Assembly: GCA_946894095.1 (NCBI GenBank)
Contig: OX335645.2
Coordinates: forward strand, 10,315,001 to 10,379,000
From: Incurvaria masculella
Taxonomy: Eukaryota; Arthropoda; Insecta; Lepidoptera; Incurvariidae
Direction of reading: 5' to 3'
DNA length: 64,000 nucleotides
Shown here: positions 21,701 through 31,957 of the stretch, in pieces
Layout: the number at the start of each line of letters is the position of its first letter
Numbering within the stretch: position 1 is the first letter of the stretch
Program-made: the position numbers and the translations under genes
Notes under the pieces: generated by a model
What the model saw: only the letters and a program-made list of their open reading frames with translations
What the model was told of the DNA's origin: nothing
Database searches by the model: none

Positions 21701-21898
21701 TCTCAGCGCCCTCGCGAGAAATTCTTGTGCCGGTGGAAGTGCGTCTCGGAGTGGGTGTCCGAGACGTGCTGTATACAGCTCGCCGTACGTCGGCATGGAC
21801 CCCGCCAATTATCTTATTAGTGACCAATTTATCGGACGACGCATTATCATACGGACCGCGTTGTCTAAGAGCAAGCCAGAGATGTCCAGTCATACAGA
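18726..21898. other. Unique DNA with GC islands, no supported gene
   Basis: GC islands lie at 19808-19935 (C-rich on plus), 20525-20590 and 20875-20990. The 137-codon minus-strand frame over 19680-20093 is dominated by Gly-rich low complexity from the C-rich tract, so I do not call it a gene. Confidence 0.4.
20115..20166 (+). repeat. 51-bp direct duplicate, second copy
   Basis: Same motif and spacing as 17616-17666, about 2.5 kb downstream. Confidence 0.7.
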
Positions 21899-22001
21899 CC
21901 GACTACTAAAAGGTAAGAAATAAGGTAGGTGCTGTTTGATATCATCGTTTTATTGGTTTTATCAATCAAACCTACCTTGTTTCTTACGTTTTAGTAGTCT
22001 G
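21899..22001. repeat. Small fold-back, about 40-bp arms
   Basis: GACTACTAAAAGGTAAGAAA and the following TAAGGTAGG pair with TTTCTTACGTTTTAGTAGTC on the right. The centre is about 22 bp. It could be a tiny MITE. Confidence 0.6.
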
Positions 22002-22048
22002 GTTACAGTTTTAAAACAACAGATAGACAACAATAGACTGCTAAAATC

Positions 22049-22471
22049 GTGAACCTTCTTTTTAGCTTCGCCGTAGTCAAAATAAAAGGCGGGAAATGTG
22101 CCATCTACTGCGTCTGTTATCAGACCCGGTGTGCCGCCAGTTTTCTGAAACTACCAACCCAGCATTTTAAAACATGTTACTTAAGCACCCCATGTCAGTA
22201 TTGTCTGCTCTATGATTTAACGAACTTTAAGATTCTATTAAAAATTACCTGTATGTATGTGAAAACTTTACCAAAGAATGAAGTTCATGAGTGTTTGACA
22301 TGTTTTACAACGAAATTATATATATTTAATGAAGCATTTAATTTAAATGATACCGTTTATTATACATTTAAAGCTAATGCAGATAACATACACACGATTT
22401 CTCTGTTGGTTCCTTTTTGCACACTCATACCGAAGCGGCTCCACTATCTGCGGGTCGATATTTTTTCATGA
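22049..22471 (+). CDS. Unrecognised 140-codon open frame
   Basis: The longest open frame outside transposable elements. The predicted protein is rich in Leu, Cys, Lys and Phe, with no domain, signal peptide or membrane segment I can identify. In AT-rich non-coding DNA a frame of this length can arise by chance. There is no neighbouring gene, no evident promoter and no splice context to support it. I list it only because it is the best such candidate, and I consider it more likely spurious than real. Confidence 0.1.
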   Translation: MNLLFSFAVVKIKGGKCAIYCVCYQTRCAASFLKLPTQHFKTCYLSTPCQYCLLYDLTNFKILLKITCMYVKTLPKNEVHECLTCFTTKLYIFNEAFNLNDTVYYTFKANADNIHTISLLVPFCTLIPKRLHYLRVDIFS

Positions 22472-23570
22472 AACTTGACGTTTTGTCACACAAAATAACG
22501 TGTTTTATCGTCGAAACGTACATTCACTTAAATGTTTTACCGTAATAATGATAAAGACCAAAAACAAAAACACCAGCGACGTCTTTTGTTTCGTTGAGTA
22601 TATTTCTGCGGCGAAAGACAATGGCGTCGTTTTATTAATATTTATTCGAGGGTTCCCAAAATACCGCATCGCCACCGCAATATTTATCAATTACCTTCCT
22701 AATGTCCGTCCGTGCAGTCGCAGCGGACTCGTAATGTAACCGTTGACATTTGTTGTGCAAGAATTCTCCTCGTCAACTCAGCGAATTATCACAAAGGGTA
22801 GACACAGCGGTGGATCATTCCGAGTCCACCCCATTCCGAGAACCTGCCTCCTCTGCTTTTATTAATACTTCAAGAATTCCTTTAAATTTATTTTCCTCAC
22901 CAAAAAACATTCATTCCGGCTTAGAACCATTTCAAAATTGGAACCATGCCGGAGTGAGCTTACAACCATTCCGGAGAGGCTTATGGAAATCCAACCTTTT
23001 TTTTTTCAGAGCAGAAATTACATTGTTTTTAGGTGAAGATCGACTGACATTCTGGAGATCATTCTGGCCTTGTAGAGTTAGAAAGGGAATGCATTCCTCT
23101 TAGCAGCCAAAGCCACACCTCAATTCTGGGTCTGGCATGACGGCCTTTTATTTTTTATATCTGCGCGTTGAATGACAAATTTTCTGTTAAAATAATTAAT
23201 TGTTTTCGAATGAGGCTGTATAAGTAGCAATACTGAGTAAATATAGTAATCAAAGGTAACCAATATGGAGAATATTTGTCTCAGGATAGCAAGTTTTTGC
23301 ATGGAATTAACGCATTGCTCGTCATTTACAGCAATACGCAGAAAACATACGCGCTTAATAATAAAATGATTTCGATATCGCATTAGTATTCAGAAGAAGC
23401 GGCGTCGCATGAAATGTGTTGCAGCTCGCTTGCACGATGTTCTAGAGGCGGGTACTCATCCTCGGTGAAACGTGTAATCTGTTGCAATTTACGCGCGAAC
23501 ATACCACGTCTATGCAGAGCGCACTTCTTATTGCGCTTACTGGGGTCAAGATACGCGCTCTACAAAGCGT
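22472..23570. other. No recognisable feature
   Basis: AT-rich DNA. A 117-codon frame at 22750-23103 matches nothing I know. Confidence 0.45.
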
Positions 23571-24075
23571 AGAGTCGTAACTGAAAGGAAAAGTAGATAT
23601 TCTTACGTCACTTTGGCACATTTTTTATGGACGAAAGTTAAATTTTGACCAGTAATTTGTAAAATGTAATACGTAGTAATATTTATGCCTGTTAGCGTTA
23701 CTTTGAGATTTCGTCAATACAAAATGTGTTAAAGTTACGTCACAAAGTACCACTTTTCGTTAGTCTTAGTTTCTGTTACGACTACGACTGAGATAATCAT
23801 AACTGCAACCAACACTAACCAAGATTAATATCAACTAGTGTCAAAAGAGACATTTAGTCCATACTAAGATTGAGATGAATAGTCATAACCGAAACTAGAG
23901 CTAACTAAAAGTAGTACTTTCTTACTTCACTTTGAGACATTTTGAATGGGTTAAATGTCACTTTTGACACTAGTTATTACTAGTTTCGGTTAGTTCTAAT
24001 TTCTGTTGCGACTATTTATCTCAGCTTCAGCGTCAGTGATGTAATAAAGTACTACTATTCGGTATATTTATTTCA
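23571..24075. mobile_element. Cluster of palindromic MITEs of family P
   Basis: At least two diverged copies lie side by side. One spans about 23571-23795 (right arm CACTTTTCGTTAGTCTTAG and GTTTCTGTTACGACTACGAC). The other is 23869-24024 (left GAGATGAATAGTCATAACC, right GCGACTATTTATCTCAG). Further arm-like pieces lie at 23790-23868 and 24035-24075. All resemble the clean copy at 7716-7882. Confidence 0.6.
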
Positions 24076-24831
24076 GTCTTAGAAAGGATTGATCGCAGCT
24101 GTGCATTCACTCGATACGGCAGACTACATTACAAGATACACCGTAGATGAGTACCTGCCTTCACTTCTGACAACCGCGTTTTCTCGGTACGTGATAGCGA
24201 TCGCCCTGTATAATAGGGCCCTATTGATAGCTGACACTGCGCAATATGATTTCAATTTAAATTTCAGAATTTCAATGCCTGTATTGAATCAGAAATTCAA
24301 ATTCCAGCGCCGCAGGATATGCTCTCGACACCTGAACGTATTTTAAAAAGCAATTTTTTATTTCCATTCCGACATTAGAAATCAGTGTCGCACGGTTCAT
24401 CATAGTCTACTTTTTGGCTATTTAAAGTCGAAACGGCAAGATTATATCTTCCATAACGATGAACATAATATTTAAATGCAAACATTCAAATCAATTTGCT
24501 CTACACATGGGAAAAGCTGGCCGTGTCGTATGAATAACTAATAAATAACTTTAGGATTCAGTTATTGTGCGTCACACGAATGTTATCCACAGCAAGTTAT
24601 AGAATACAATATAAGCCTGCATCAAATTCGTATAGCACAGCAATTACGAAACGAAGCTGCATAATAACACGCTACATTAGCTTTCCATTATATCTCCGAC
24701 ATAATAAAACTTGCCACTTTTACGATCGCATTAATATTTTTGTGAATTGGAGCTAACATTTTTGAAATCTTCGCGTCTTACTGATGAAAGGACTTATCTG
24801 TTTAAAGGAATAGGTTATTTTATCTCATTTC
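24076..24831. other. No recognisable feature
   Basis: AT-rich DNA with short open frames only. Confidence 0.45.
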
Positions 24832-24960
24832 TGGGAGTTAAGAAATTCGCGGTCGTTTTTCGATGGGTTACCGTGAGACCGTTTCAGCTGGCCGTCATTA
24901 AGATTCATTTAAAAAACTGCAGGTCCCCTTAACTTACTATTTAGTAGAATTATTACACGA
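24832..24960 (+). mobile_element. SINE copy P, 5S-headed 5' fragment
   Basis: GGAGTTAAGAAATTCGCGG and CGATGGGTTACCGTGAGACC resemble the 5S head. GCAGGTCCCCTTAACTTAC is the start of the body. The rest is lost. Confidence 0.5.
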
Positions 24961-25149
24961 ACAGACGGCTGTGATAATCAATATTCAAACACGTCAGTTT
25001 TAGTGAACCGCATGGAGTTCCTGATTGACGTGTTTAATCATATCTTGACGTTGATTTTGGCTTTTTGTCTTTTCATGCACTCGGCCCTTAATCTCGGCCG
25101 GGTCAGTAGCATTGGTACCTTGTTTCATTGACACTTAATTCAACATGTC

Positions 25150-25592
25150 CACAAAGGAAGATGCAACATGTCCACAAAAAAGACAATGTGCATAGTGTAT
25201 AATTTGGTAGGATTTACGAAAATTTAATATCAAAACGACTTTTAGCTAAAAGTAAACCACGACCGCTGTAGTCAAAAATCTAACAAAAACCAAATAGATC
25301 GTAAATCTTGATTAAATAAGCTATGTCTGATGACTAATATATTTAAGATGTTCTTACTTTATCATTGCGTAATCCACCTCCAAAGTTATTATCTAAAACG
25401 CGCGAAAAATTCGAACTTTCGGACCTTATAACTTAAAAACCAAACACAATTTTACAATGCCAATGGTCATCAGACATCTAGTTCGATCAAATAAAGCTAT
25501 TTTGAGCAAAATTTTGGATCTCTGACAAAAAATATGGGCGTGATCTTCTTTCCCCTTTTGTATGGGGAGATGAGCGGGATGGGCCACCTTAA
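25150..25592. mobile_element. TTAA-flanked MITE, copy 2 (one end lost)
   Basis: Inverted relative to copy 1. The intact end is GATGAGCGGGATGGGCCACC followed by TTAA at 25589-25592. The other end is truncated near 25150, after GATGCAACATGTCCAC. Confidence 0.65.
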
Positions 25593-26691
25593 AGCAGTTC
25601 AACATTCCTGGCTGACTAATTTAGTGGAATATCATCTAGTAAAATGTGTAACAACTATCGCTAAACCGAATATTACCTTATGAATACCACACGTTATAAT
25701 CGATTCTGCGGTGACAACCTTGGTCCAACATAGATGGCCAACAACGGAACGCCGCCATGACACGTGGGAACTCCGCTTCCCGGAGCGGCGGTCGCGGAAC
25801 CCCTTTGACTGCTCAATATCCGCTGTATTGTGTTAAAGTTAAAAAGCAGTGATATTCTTTGTTTTGTTGTGCGTAATATGACTCGATATGATCCGTTCAC
25901 GCCCGCCTGCGCATCCTCGCGAGGGATGTAAAGTCGAGTCGAGGTGCTATATAATTACGATATTTAAAATGAGTGATCATATAATAATTTTACTTATGAC
26001 TGCTGTGGCATCATCACATTATTTTCTAAAGAAAATTGAGTGTCGCGTATACATCTATATCGATAGTGGAAGGAATATAGATAGCCTTACAAAAGTAATG
26101 TTCCAAGACTGATTTTATTCCGCATTTCAAAATCTTAAAATGTACGTGTCACGAAGGCACCAGGGATGTCATAACCAGCTCTGGATTTTGACATTTATAT
26201 GTATTTGAACATGTTTCGGTATACAACGGTACACAAAGTCACAGGATCGGTGCATTCGCAGTATCATCATGTACTATGAGTATGAGAGGACACATTGTTG
26301 TCAGGCGGGAAGACCAAATTTATGAGAGATGAATGTGTTGTTATTGGCTTATATGATGCCGTCTATTGATGTTATTTCCAGGAACGTGTTAAAATAAATT
26401 TTTTGCATAGAAGAATTTAAAACAATGATATCGGACAGAGCGTTATCGACATTTTGAATGGTGCTTCCTCACTATTGCTAGTGCTGTGCCGCCTTCCGTC
26501 CGGTGTCCGGTGCCGCACGGCGGCCAGCGGCGCGGGGAGGCGATTAACCTTTCCCGAGCTGAACCACTTGCAAACGATATTCTTGAGAAAGTTAGGGTAT
26601 GCATTTTACTTGCGTATTTAAGTTCATATAGGTAAAGTTCTTTATGTTCCGCCAGTTTTCAAGCAAGTTAAGGAAGGAGTTTTCTCTAAGG
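25593..26691. other. Unique DNA, one GC island
   Basis: No supported gene. A GC island lies at about 26475-26550 and a smaller one near 25770-25805. Confidence 0.4.
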
Positions 26692-27086
26692 AACCTGATA
26701 TGGATGGCCTATACCACACAACTACCATGAGGACATTAGCCCAATACACCACATTCCTGAAGGAGTTAGGTGCCATGCCAGGACTAACCTTAATGAGCAC
26801 GGCTACATTGAACTAGATGAAAAACACGGATATTTTTTTATTGCCGCTTTGACCATAGTTTCATCCAATGCGTTGGTGCCAACCCGGGCGGTCTAAGCCC
26901 TACCACCTAGCAGGAGAAGGAGACCTACAGTTTAACATGGGATCCTAACAATGGAAAAGCTCGCATTCGAAATGAACTTATCCAACTTAGAAAGAGAAAG
27001 TAAGTAGTACATGACCGAGTCGAAGATTTGAACCCAGACCTCTCTCATGAAAGGCAAGTCCTCTAGCCCGTAGACCACGAGCTGAC
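26692..27086 (-). mobile_element. SINE copy K, tRNA-derived head
   Basis: Full-length on the minus strand. The head GTCAGCTCGTGGTCTACGGG includes the A-box region and CTGGGTTCAAATC is the B box. The shared body and the 3' end CATCCATATCAGG follow. Confidence 0.75.
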
Positions 27087-27737
27087 GTAAGGAATGAATT
27101 CATGAAATAAGGAACAAGCAGCCAATTAAAAACTGGCCGATCTCTAGTTCGAATTAGGTTTCCGAGAAATTATGAATGATATATTTGTGTGTCGATAGAA
27201 TGATAGAAAATGAGTAGGTATATTCCGATATGAAAGGTTAGGTGAGTGGTATTAATCAATCTTTGGACTCAGCGGACATTTTAATTAAGTATCGTTGGAC
27301 CGGTGGACACTAATCAAAATCAAAGAAATAACCATGATAACCTCTAACTTTAGATTGTCTGATTTCTTTTTAACGTTTTAATAGTTTTTTATTGAAATTT
27401 CTGATTTAAGGATATATTTTTTTACATTTTTAAACAATATGATGTGAACAATTTCATGTGAACATTTAACTTGGATGCAGTTAACTATTTTCCAAACCGT
27501 TAGTTTTAAAACATTTGATGATTTTTTTTAGTTCAAAAGAAAATATCTCGATAATTATAAGACTAAATGAAAAATATTGTAACGCATATTAATTGCGTTT
27601 AAAAATACCTTACTTGATAGAATACTTTTTTTTTAATTTCATGATTGCACTTAAACATTGTTTTTCCTTTTTATTACATTTACCTACGTTTGTATTACCT
27701 ACAAACAAGCGCGTAAATCTTTTGTGAAGGTTTCGAT
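27087..27737. other. No recognisable feature
   Basis: Very AT-rich DNA with no gene. Confidence 0.45.
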
Positions 27738-28032
27738 GTTAAGGTTAAGCATCACTTTGTTCAGTCGGATACTGAATGGGTGACCGTGATCGCGTTCAGA
27801 TCCAAAGTAAAACTGTTGGTTTACTTTCTAGGTGGCAGAGTTGATTTCGTGCGGATTGGATCTAATTTTTTTTTGGCTTTTTCAGCTTTTTCTACGAAGT
27901 TCAATGTAGCCGAGCAACACAATGAAGGTCCTTAGCCTAGCCTAGCACCTATGTGCTTTCCATGTGGTGTGTTGCGCTAATATCATGACTCAGCGTGGCA
28001 TTAGCCATCCATATTCAGTTCCAGAAAAAAAG
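27738..28032 (+). mobile_element. SINE copy L, 5S-derived head, diverged
   Basis: GGTTAAGCATCACTTTG and CTGAATGGGTGACCGTG are the 5S-like parts. The end GGCATTAGCCATCCATATTC and a short A-run close the copy. A T-rich insertion lies in the middle. Confidence 0.6.
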
Positions 28033-30069
28033 GAATTTCATTATGGTTCCTTTTTTGATTGGTGAAAACTATTGGAAAGTTAAGTTCAATTGAGTAATTA
28101 GTTAATTTTAATTAATTTTCTGAGTGGGGGCTAGACACCTACTTATGAATTAATTAATGACCATGCAACGATGTAACCAGTATCATCACGAAAGGTTTTT
28201 CTTTGATTTTAGTGACGGCTTTAATGACTTAATACCTCATTTATTGCTTTCCCTGCTGTTTTTCAAAAAGTGACATAAGAATATTTTGGTAGGTAACGGT
28301 CACAGAAATATATCTGCTCCTTTTGTACCCATGATATTTTAATTTGTATTAAGACCGCACTTTCTGTTTCTACATTATTGTAATAGTGAAATTAGCTAGC
28401 CAAGTTCTGAACATTTGGAAACACAAACATTTAATTAATTGAAAAACTGTAAAATAGCATTCGCAGGATAATAATTTGCATACTGAAAGCACAGCCCATT
28501 AGAGCCATCCATGCCAAAATATTTAGATCCATTCCAAATTGCAGTCATAAAAATAAAATACGTTGCGCGGGGCATATCGAAACGGATTTCTATACAATCC
28601 AAATACAGTGACAGCCCAAATTATGATAACTTCTGACGCATACATTGATATATTTTCGCGTTTTGATTGTGTAGTAGTGGCTGATTTAAATAATATCTAG
28701 ATTGCACTAAACCTTTAACATGATTTTTGTAACTGGTCAATAATGCAATATGTAGTTAAATGATTAGTCACTCGTTTGGAGGACACTAGAAGTAACAAAT
28801 AAAAATATGCTCGTACTGTTGGTAATACATTCCATAGTGAATTTATATTGCTTTGAAATTACAATTGAATTAAAAGTGTCGAATCTGGGCTCATTTGACG
28901 CAAAAACAATATCTGATAATAATATCAATATCGGTTATGACATATAAAGATTGATAACAGACACTCTTATTCTGATAACATTATCTGAGTTCAGTTGGTA
29001 GAGTACGGTGCAATTCTGTATGTAACTGGTTTTAGTCCCCATTGTCATAATCTCTGCCAGACAACATTTTTGTCTAAACACATTTCCAAGTTCATTATTA
29101 TACAACTACTTTAATCCTGTTCAATAAAATAATCTTATCTCGGAACTCCCAATCATTTTGGCAGTACACTCAAGTAAACGAGTTATAGGTTTTCATTTGC
29201 GGGCGACAGACGACAATTTTCAATTTTCTTGCTCGTGCGACGCATTTGAATATTTTAATTTGGGGGGCGGGCGGCGGGGGCGCAGGGTGCCGGAAGGGGA
29301 AGGCAGGGACGGGCGGGAGGTGATGGCGGCGGAGGGGGGGGGGGGGGTGCGACTATTTCAATTTATTTTATGACGCCCCCTCCGGAGGGTAGAGCTCGCA
29401 GCGTCGCGCGCACTTTACGGGTTGAGATTAGTAAATATTTGATAGGTTTATTACGCATGCAGTGATATGTTTATAGGTGTCGAGGAGATGTGCGCGGATT
29501 GATGTTATATGTATAAATGCTTCCGGAAGGGTGATGTGATGAGCGGTTACAGACTTGGGCATATATTTTGTACCTCTGGCACGCTCTGAAACTTTCCATT
29601 TGATGAAACATATAAACCGACGAAACGCCATGTCAAAATGATTATTTCATTCTCGGGATTGCACGGTATAATGTTAGCTATTAAAAAAAAATTGCTTGTA
29701 ACAATAATTATAATCAATGTAGTTTAAGCATGAGGAACTTTTCGGTATCTTAACACTTATAAACAAACTTTTCTTATGTTAGGTTACTTATTTATTTATT
29801 TATTAGTTAAGAATATTAAATCGGTGCAATAAAATCTCACATGAGTAGAGTGTTTACTAAAGTCGAAGGCGCTTCAACGAAATTATGCTTACAATACCAT
29901 TAAAATGATTTCACAATAAAGTTTATTAAAAGATTATCCTTGTACAAAGTCATCGAAAGATACACACACATCTGCAGCGATATGTACGAACAAGCAGCAA
30001 GTGCAAAAGTAACCATTAACTCTAAACGTTTCTCGAGAAGCACCTCATCCGACACTCATTCGCTTTTAT
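28033..30069. other. Unique AT-rich DNA with a G-rich tract
   Basis: No supported gene. At 29258-29350 there is a strongly G-rich strand including 14 consecutive G (29334-29347). The 71-codon frame across it is low-complexity and not convincing. Confidence 0.4.
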
Positions 30070-30205
30070 GACGTAGAATAAAAGGTGGACGGGAGCTTTA
30101 TATTAATAAGCCAGTGCAATTAAACCGCGCCACCAGCGCAGTCGCCGAGCCGTACGAGCGAGCGTGCTGCCGCGGCGGAAGCGGGGGCGGCGGCGCGCGG
30201 CGCAC
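30070..30205 (+). promoter_or_regulatory. Possible core promoter and GC-rich leader (weak)
   Basis: A TATA-like AATAAAAGG near 30077 lies about 32 bp before CCAGTGC, followed by a GC-rich stretch (30120-30205) unlike its surroundings. The spacing fits a TATA plus initiator arrangement, but no coding exon follows and a TTAA MITE begins at 30250. Chance is likely. Confidence 0.15.
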
Positions 30206-30249
30206 ACTGTGTCGCATTGTTCGCAGAGTGGACACAATTTTAGATAATT

Positions 30250-30786
30250 TTACGGTGGGCCATCCCGCTCAACTTCCCATACAAACGGGGAAAGAAGATC
30301 ACGCCCATATTTCTTGTCCTAGATCCTAAATTTTTCTCAAAATAGCTTTATTTGATCGAACTAGATGTCTGATGACCGTTGGTATTGTACAATTGTGTTT
30401 GGTTTCTAAGTTATAAGGTCTGAAAGTTCGAATTTTTCGCGTGTTTTAAACAATAACTTTGGAGGTGGATTACTCAACGATAAAATATATACATCTTAAA
30501 TAGATTAGCTTGTTTCATGAAAATGTAAAATCAATTTAGCTTTTGTTAGATTTTTGACTACAGCGGTCGTGGTTTACTGTAAGCTAGAAGTAATTTTGCG
30601 ATTAAGATTTTCGTAAATCGTACCAAATCAAACACTATGCGCATTGTCTGCTTTGTGGACATGTTGAATTCTCCTCATCACGGAGCCTGTATTTTTCTTT
30701 AAAACTAAGAAGTTCCCAGAGCGCAATAGCTCGGTTTTTTACCGTGCCCGCTGAATGAGTTAGTCTCGCCGGGAAGGGATGCCTTA
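30250..30786. mobile_element. TTAA-flanked MITE, copy 3 (diverged)
   Basis: Same orientation as copy 1 and similar over its whole length (CATCCCGCTCAACTTCCC, GACTACAGCGGTCGTGG, CACGGAGCCTGT). The ends are eroded: TTAC instead of TTAA on the left, CCTTAA on the right. Confidence 0.65.
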
Positions 30787-31009
30787 AATATTATATTTGT
30801 ATGTATTTAATGTATACGACAAAACCGTTACCTAATTAATTCGAGTTTATGCAACAATATATAAGTCGAAATTTTATGCTTCAAGAGAATGTCCCATTCC
30901 AAATGGTTTCGGATTATTTTCAAAATATATAGATGTTTTTAACCTATCACAACATGAAATTAATTTTAAAGATAAATTCGTAATTAACACGAGGAGGTGA
31001 GAGTCGGAA

Positions 31010-31840
31010 TTGAGGAAGGAATTTATCTCCGCTAATACTTCCCCATCCTACGATGAAGCAGCACATGCAGGAGATAAATTCAATCCCCCGTTTTTACACA
31101 TTGCTGCGGAGATTAAATTCATCCAGACAGTTCTGCAAGGCAATGGTTATAAGGCAAGAGATTGGAGAACCAGAAGGAAAGAACGACAACCACAGTATGA
31201 CGTCAAGAGGCGAGCCGCATGCCTGCCGTACATCAGGGGAGTGACAGACCGTATTGCGAGGATGCTGAGGAGATCTAGCATACCAGCTGTGCTCCGATCT
31301 GTGAAGGACAAGGTACCGTTACTCGCCGCTGTTGTCTACAGACCGTACCCATGCGGAAATTCATACATTTGCCAAACGAAGAGGAGCGTCAGCACACGCA
31401 TTACGGAGCACATACGATCGGTTAAGAACAGAGGTATCACGAAGTCACCGCTGTGTGAGCATGCAGAATCGGGACCTGGGCACTGGTCGAGGTTTGATCA
31501 GGTGAAAGTCCTAGTACCTGAACAACGAAACCTCCCACGAATAATTCGGGAGTCGATCGAAATTAGCAAGCTCTACAACTTCAATCGTGAAGATTCCTAC
31601 TGTCTTTCGCCCACATGGAAACCTGTGCTGAATAAGCTGAAAACTGAATTTCGGAGAGGTGCACTGACAACAGACGTCGAGGAAAATACAGTCAGTGTGT
31701 TTTGCACTTCACATGAAATTCGGGCCACAGCTAATCCTCAAGCAAATGTACGAGTGTTGCCATGGACGCTGAGAAGTCAAGCAAAGCGACGGGTAGTCAG
31801 TAACGTGCCTACATGCGTCGCGACAGGCACGTTCTCCTGA
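31010..31840 (+). CDS. Penelope-like element: C-terminal GIY-YIG endonuclease part (5'-truncated)
   Basis: From about residue 36 this 276-residue frame matches the other Penelope-like protein in the window (FIQTVLQGNGYKARDW, CLPYIRGVTDRI, LRSVKDKVPL). It then has a GIY-YIG nuclease region with VVY at 108-110 and SYIC at 118-121, RITEH at 130-134, and RFDQV then PRIIRESIEISK near 161-187. In PLEs this domain nicks the target DNA. Here the YIG glycine is replaced by Cys, and the reverse transcriptase is missing, so the copy is surely inactive. The first 35 residues or so look like unrelated flank. The stop codon lies inside the ribozyme-like core that follows. Confidence 0.75.
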   Translation: MRKEFISANTSPSYDEAAHAGDKFNPPFLHIAAEIKFIQTVLQGNGYKARDWRTRRKERQPQYDVKRRAACLPYIRGVTDRIARMLRRSSIPAVLRSVKDKVPLLAAVVYRPYPCGNSYICQTKRSVSTRITEHIRSVKNRGITKSPLCEHAESGPGHWSRFDQVKVLVPEQRNLPRIIRESIEISKLYNFNREDSYCLSPTWKPVLNKLKTEFRRGALTTDVEENTVSVFCTSHEIRATANPQANVRVLPWTLRSQAKRRVVSNVPTCVATGTFS

Positions 31841-31957
31841 AGATGGAGCCCATGTGAGGCTCCGAAACGTCGAGCAGCACGTCCCGCTCCTCACACGCGC
31901 GGTAAGCCGTCAAACTAAATTGTATAGTTATGTCCCGCGTAAGTTTTAAAATATTCG
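31080..31957 (+). mobile_element. Truncated Penelope-like element, copy 2
   Basis: Covers the GIY-YIG coding part, the hammerhead-like motif and a 3' end reading CGCGTAAGTTTT, which resembles CCGTAAGTTTT at the end of the PLE at 41452-42860. I could not find a target duplication. Confidence 0.6.
31834..31874 (+). ncRNA. Hammerhead-ribozyme-like motif of PLE copy 2
   Basis: The catalytic box CTGAAGA (31837-31843), a 6-bp stem II GGAGCC/GGCTCC (31845-31850 with 31858-31863), GAAA (31864-31867), a minimal stem III (AC with GT) and cleavage-type GTC ending at 31871 are all in the type I order. Stem I has at least 3 bp (CTC/GAG). One extra T lies between the box and stem II. Hammerheads are known from Penelope-like elements. 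Activity is not shown, and the loopless stem III would need a dimer. Confidence 0.6.
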
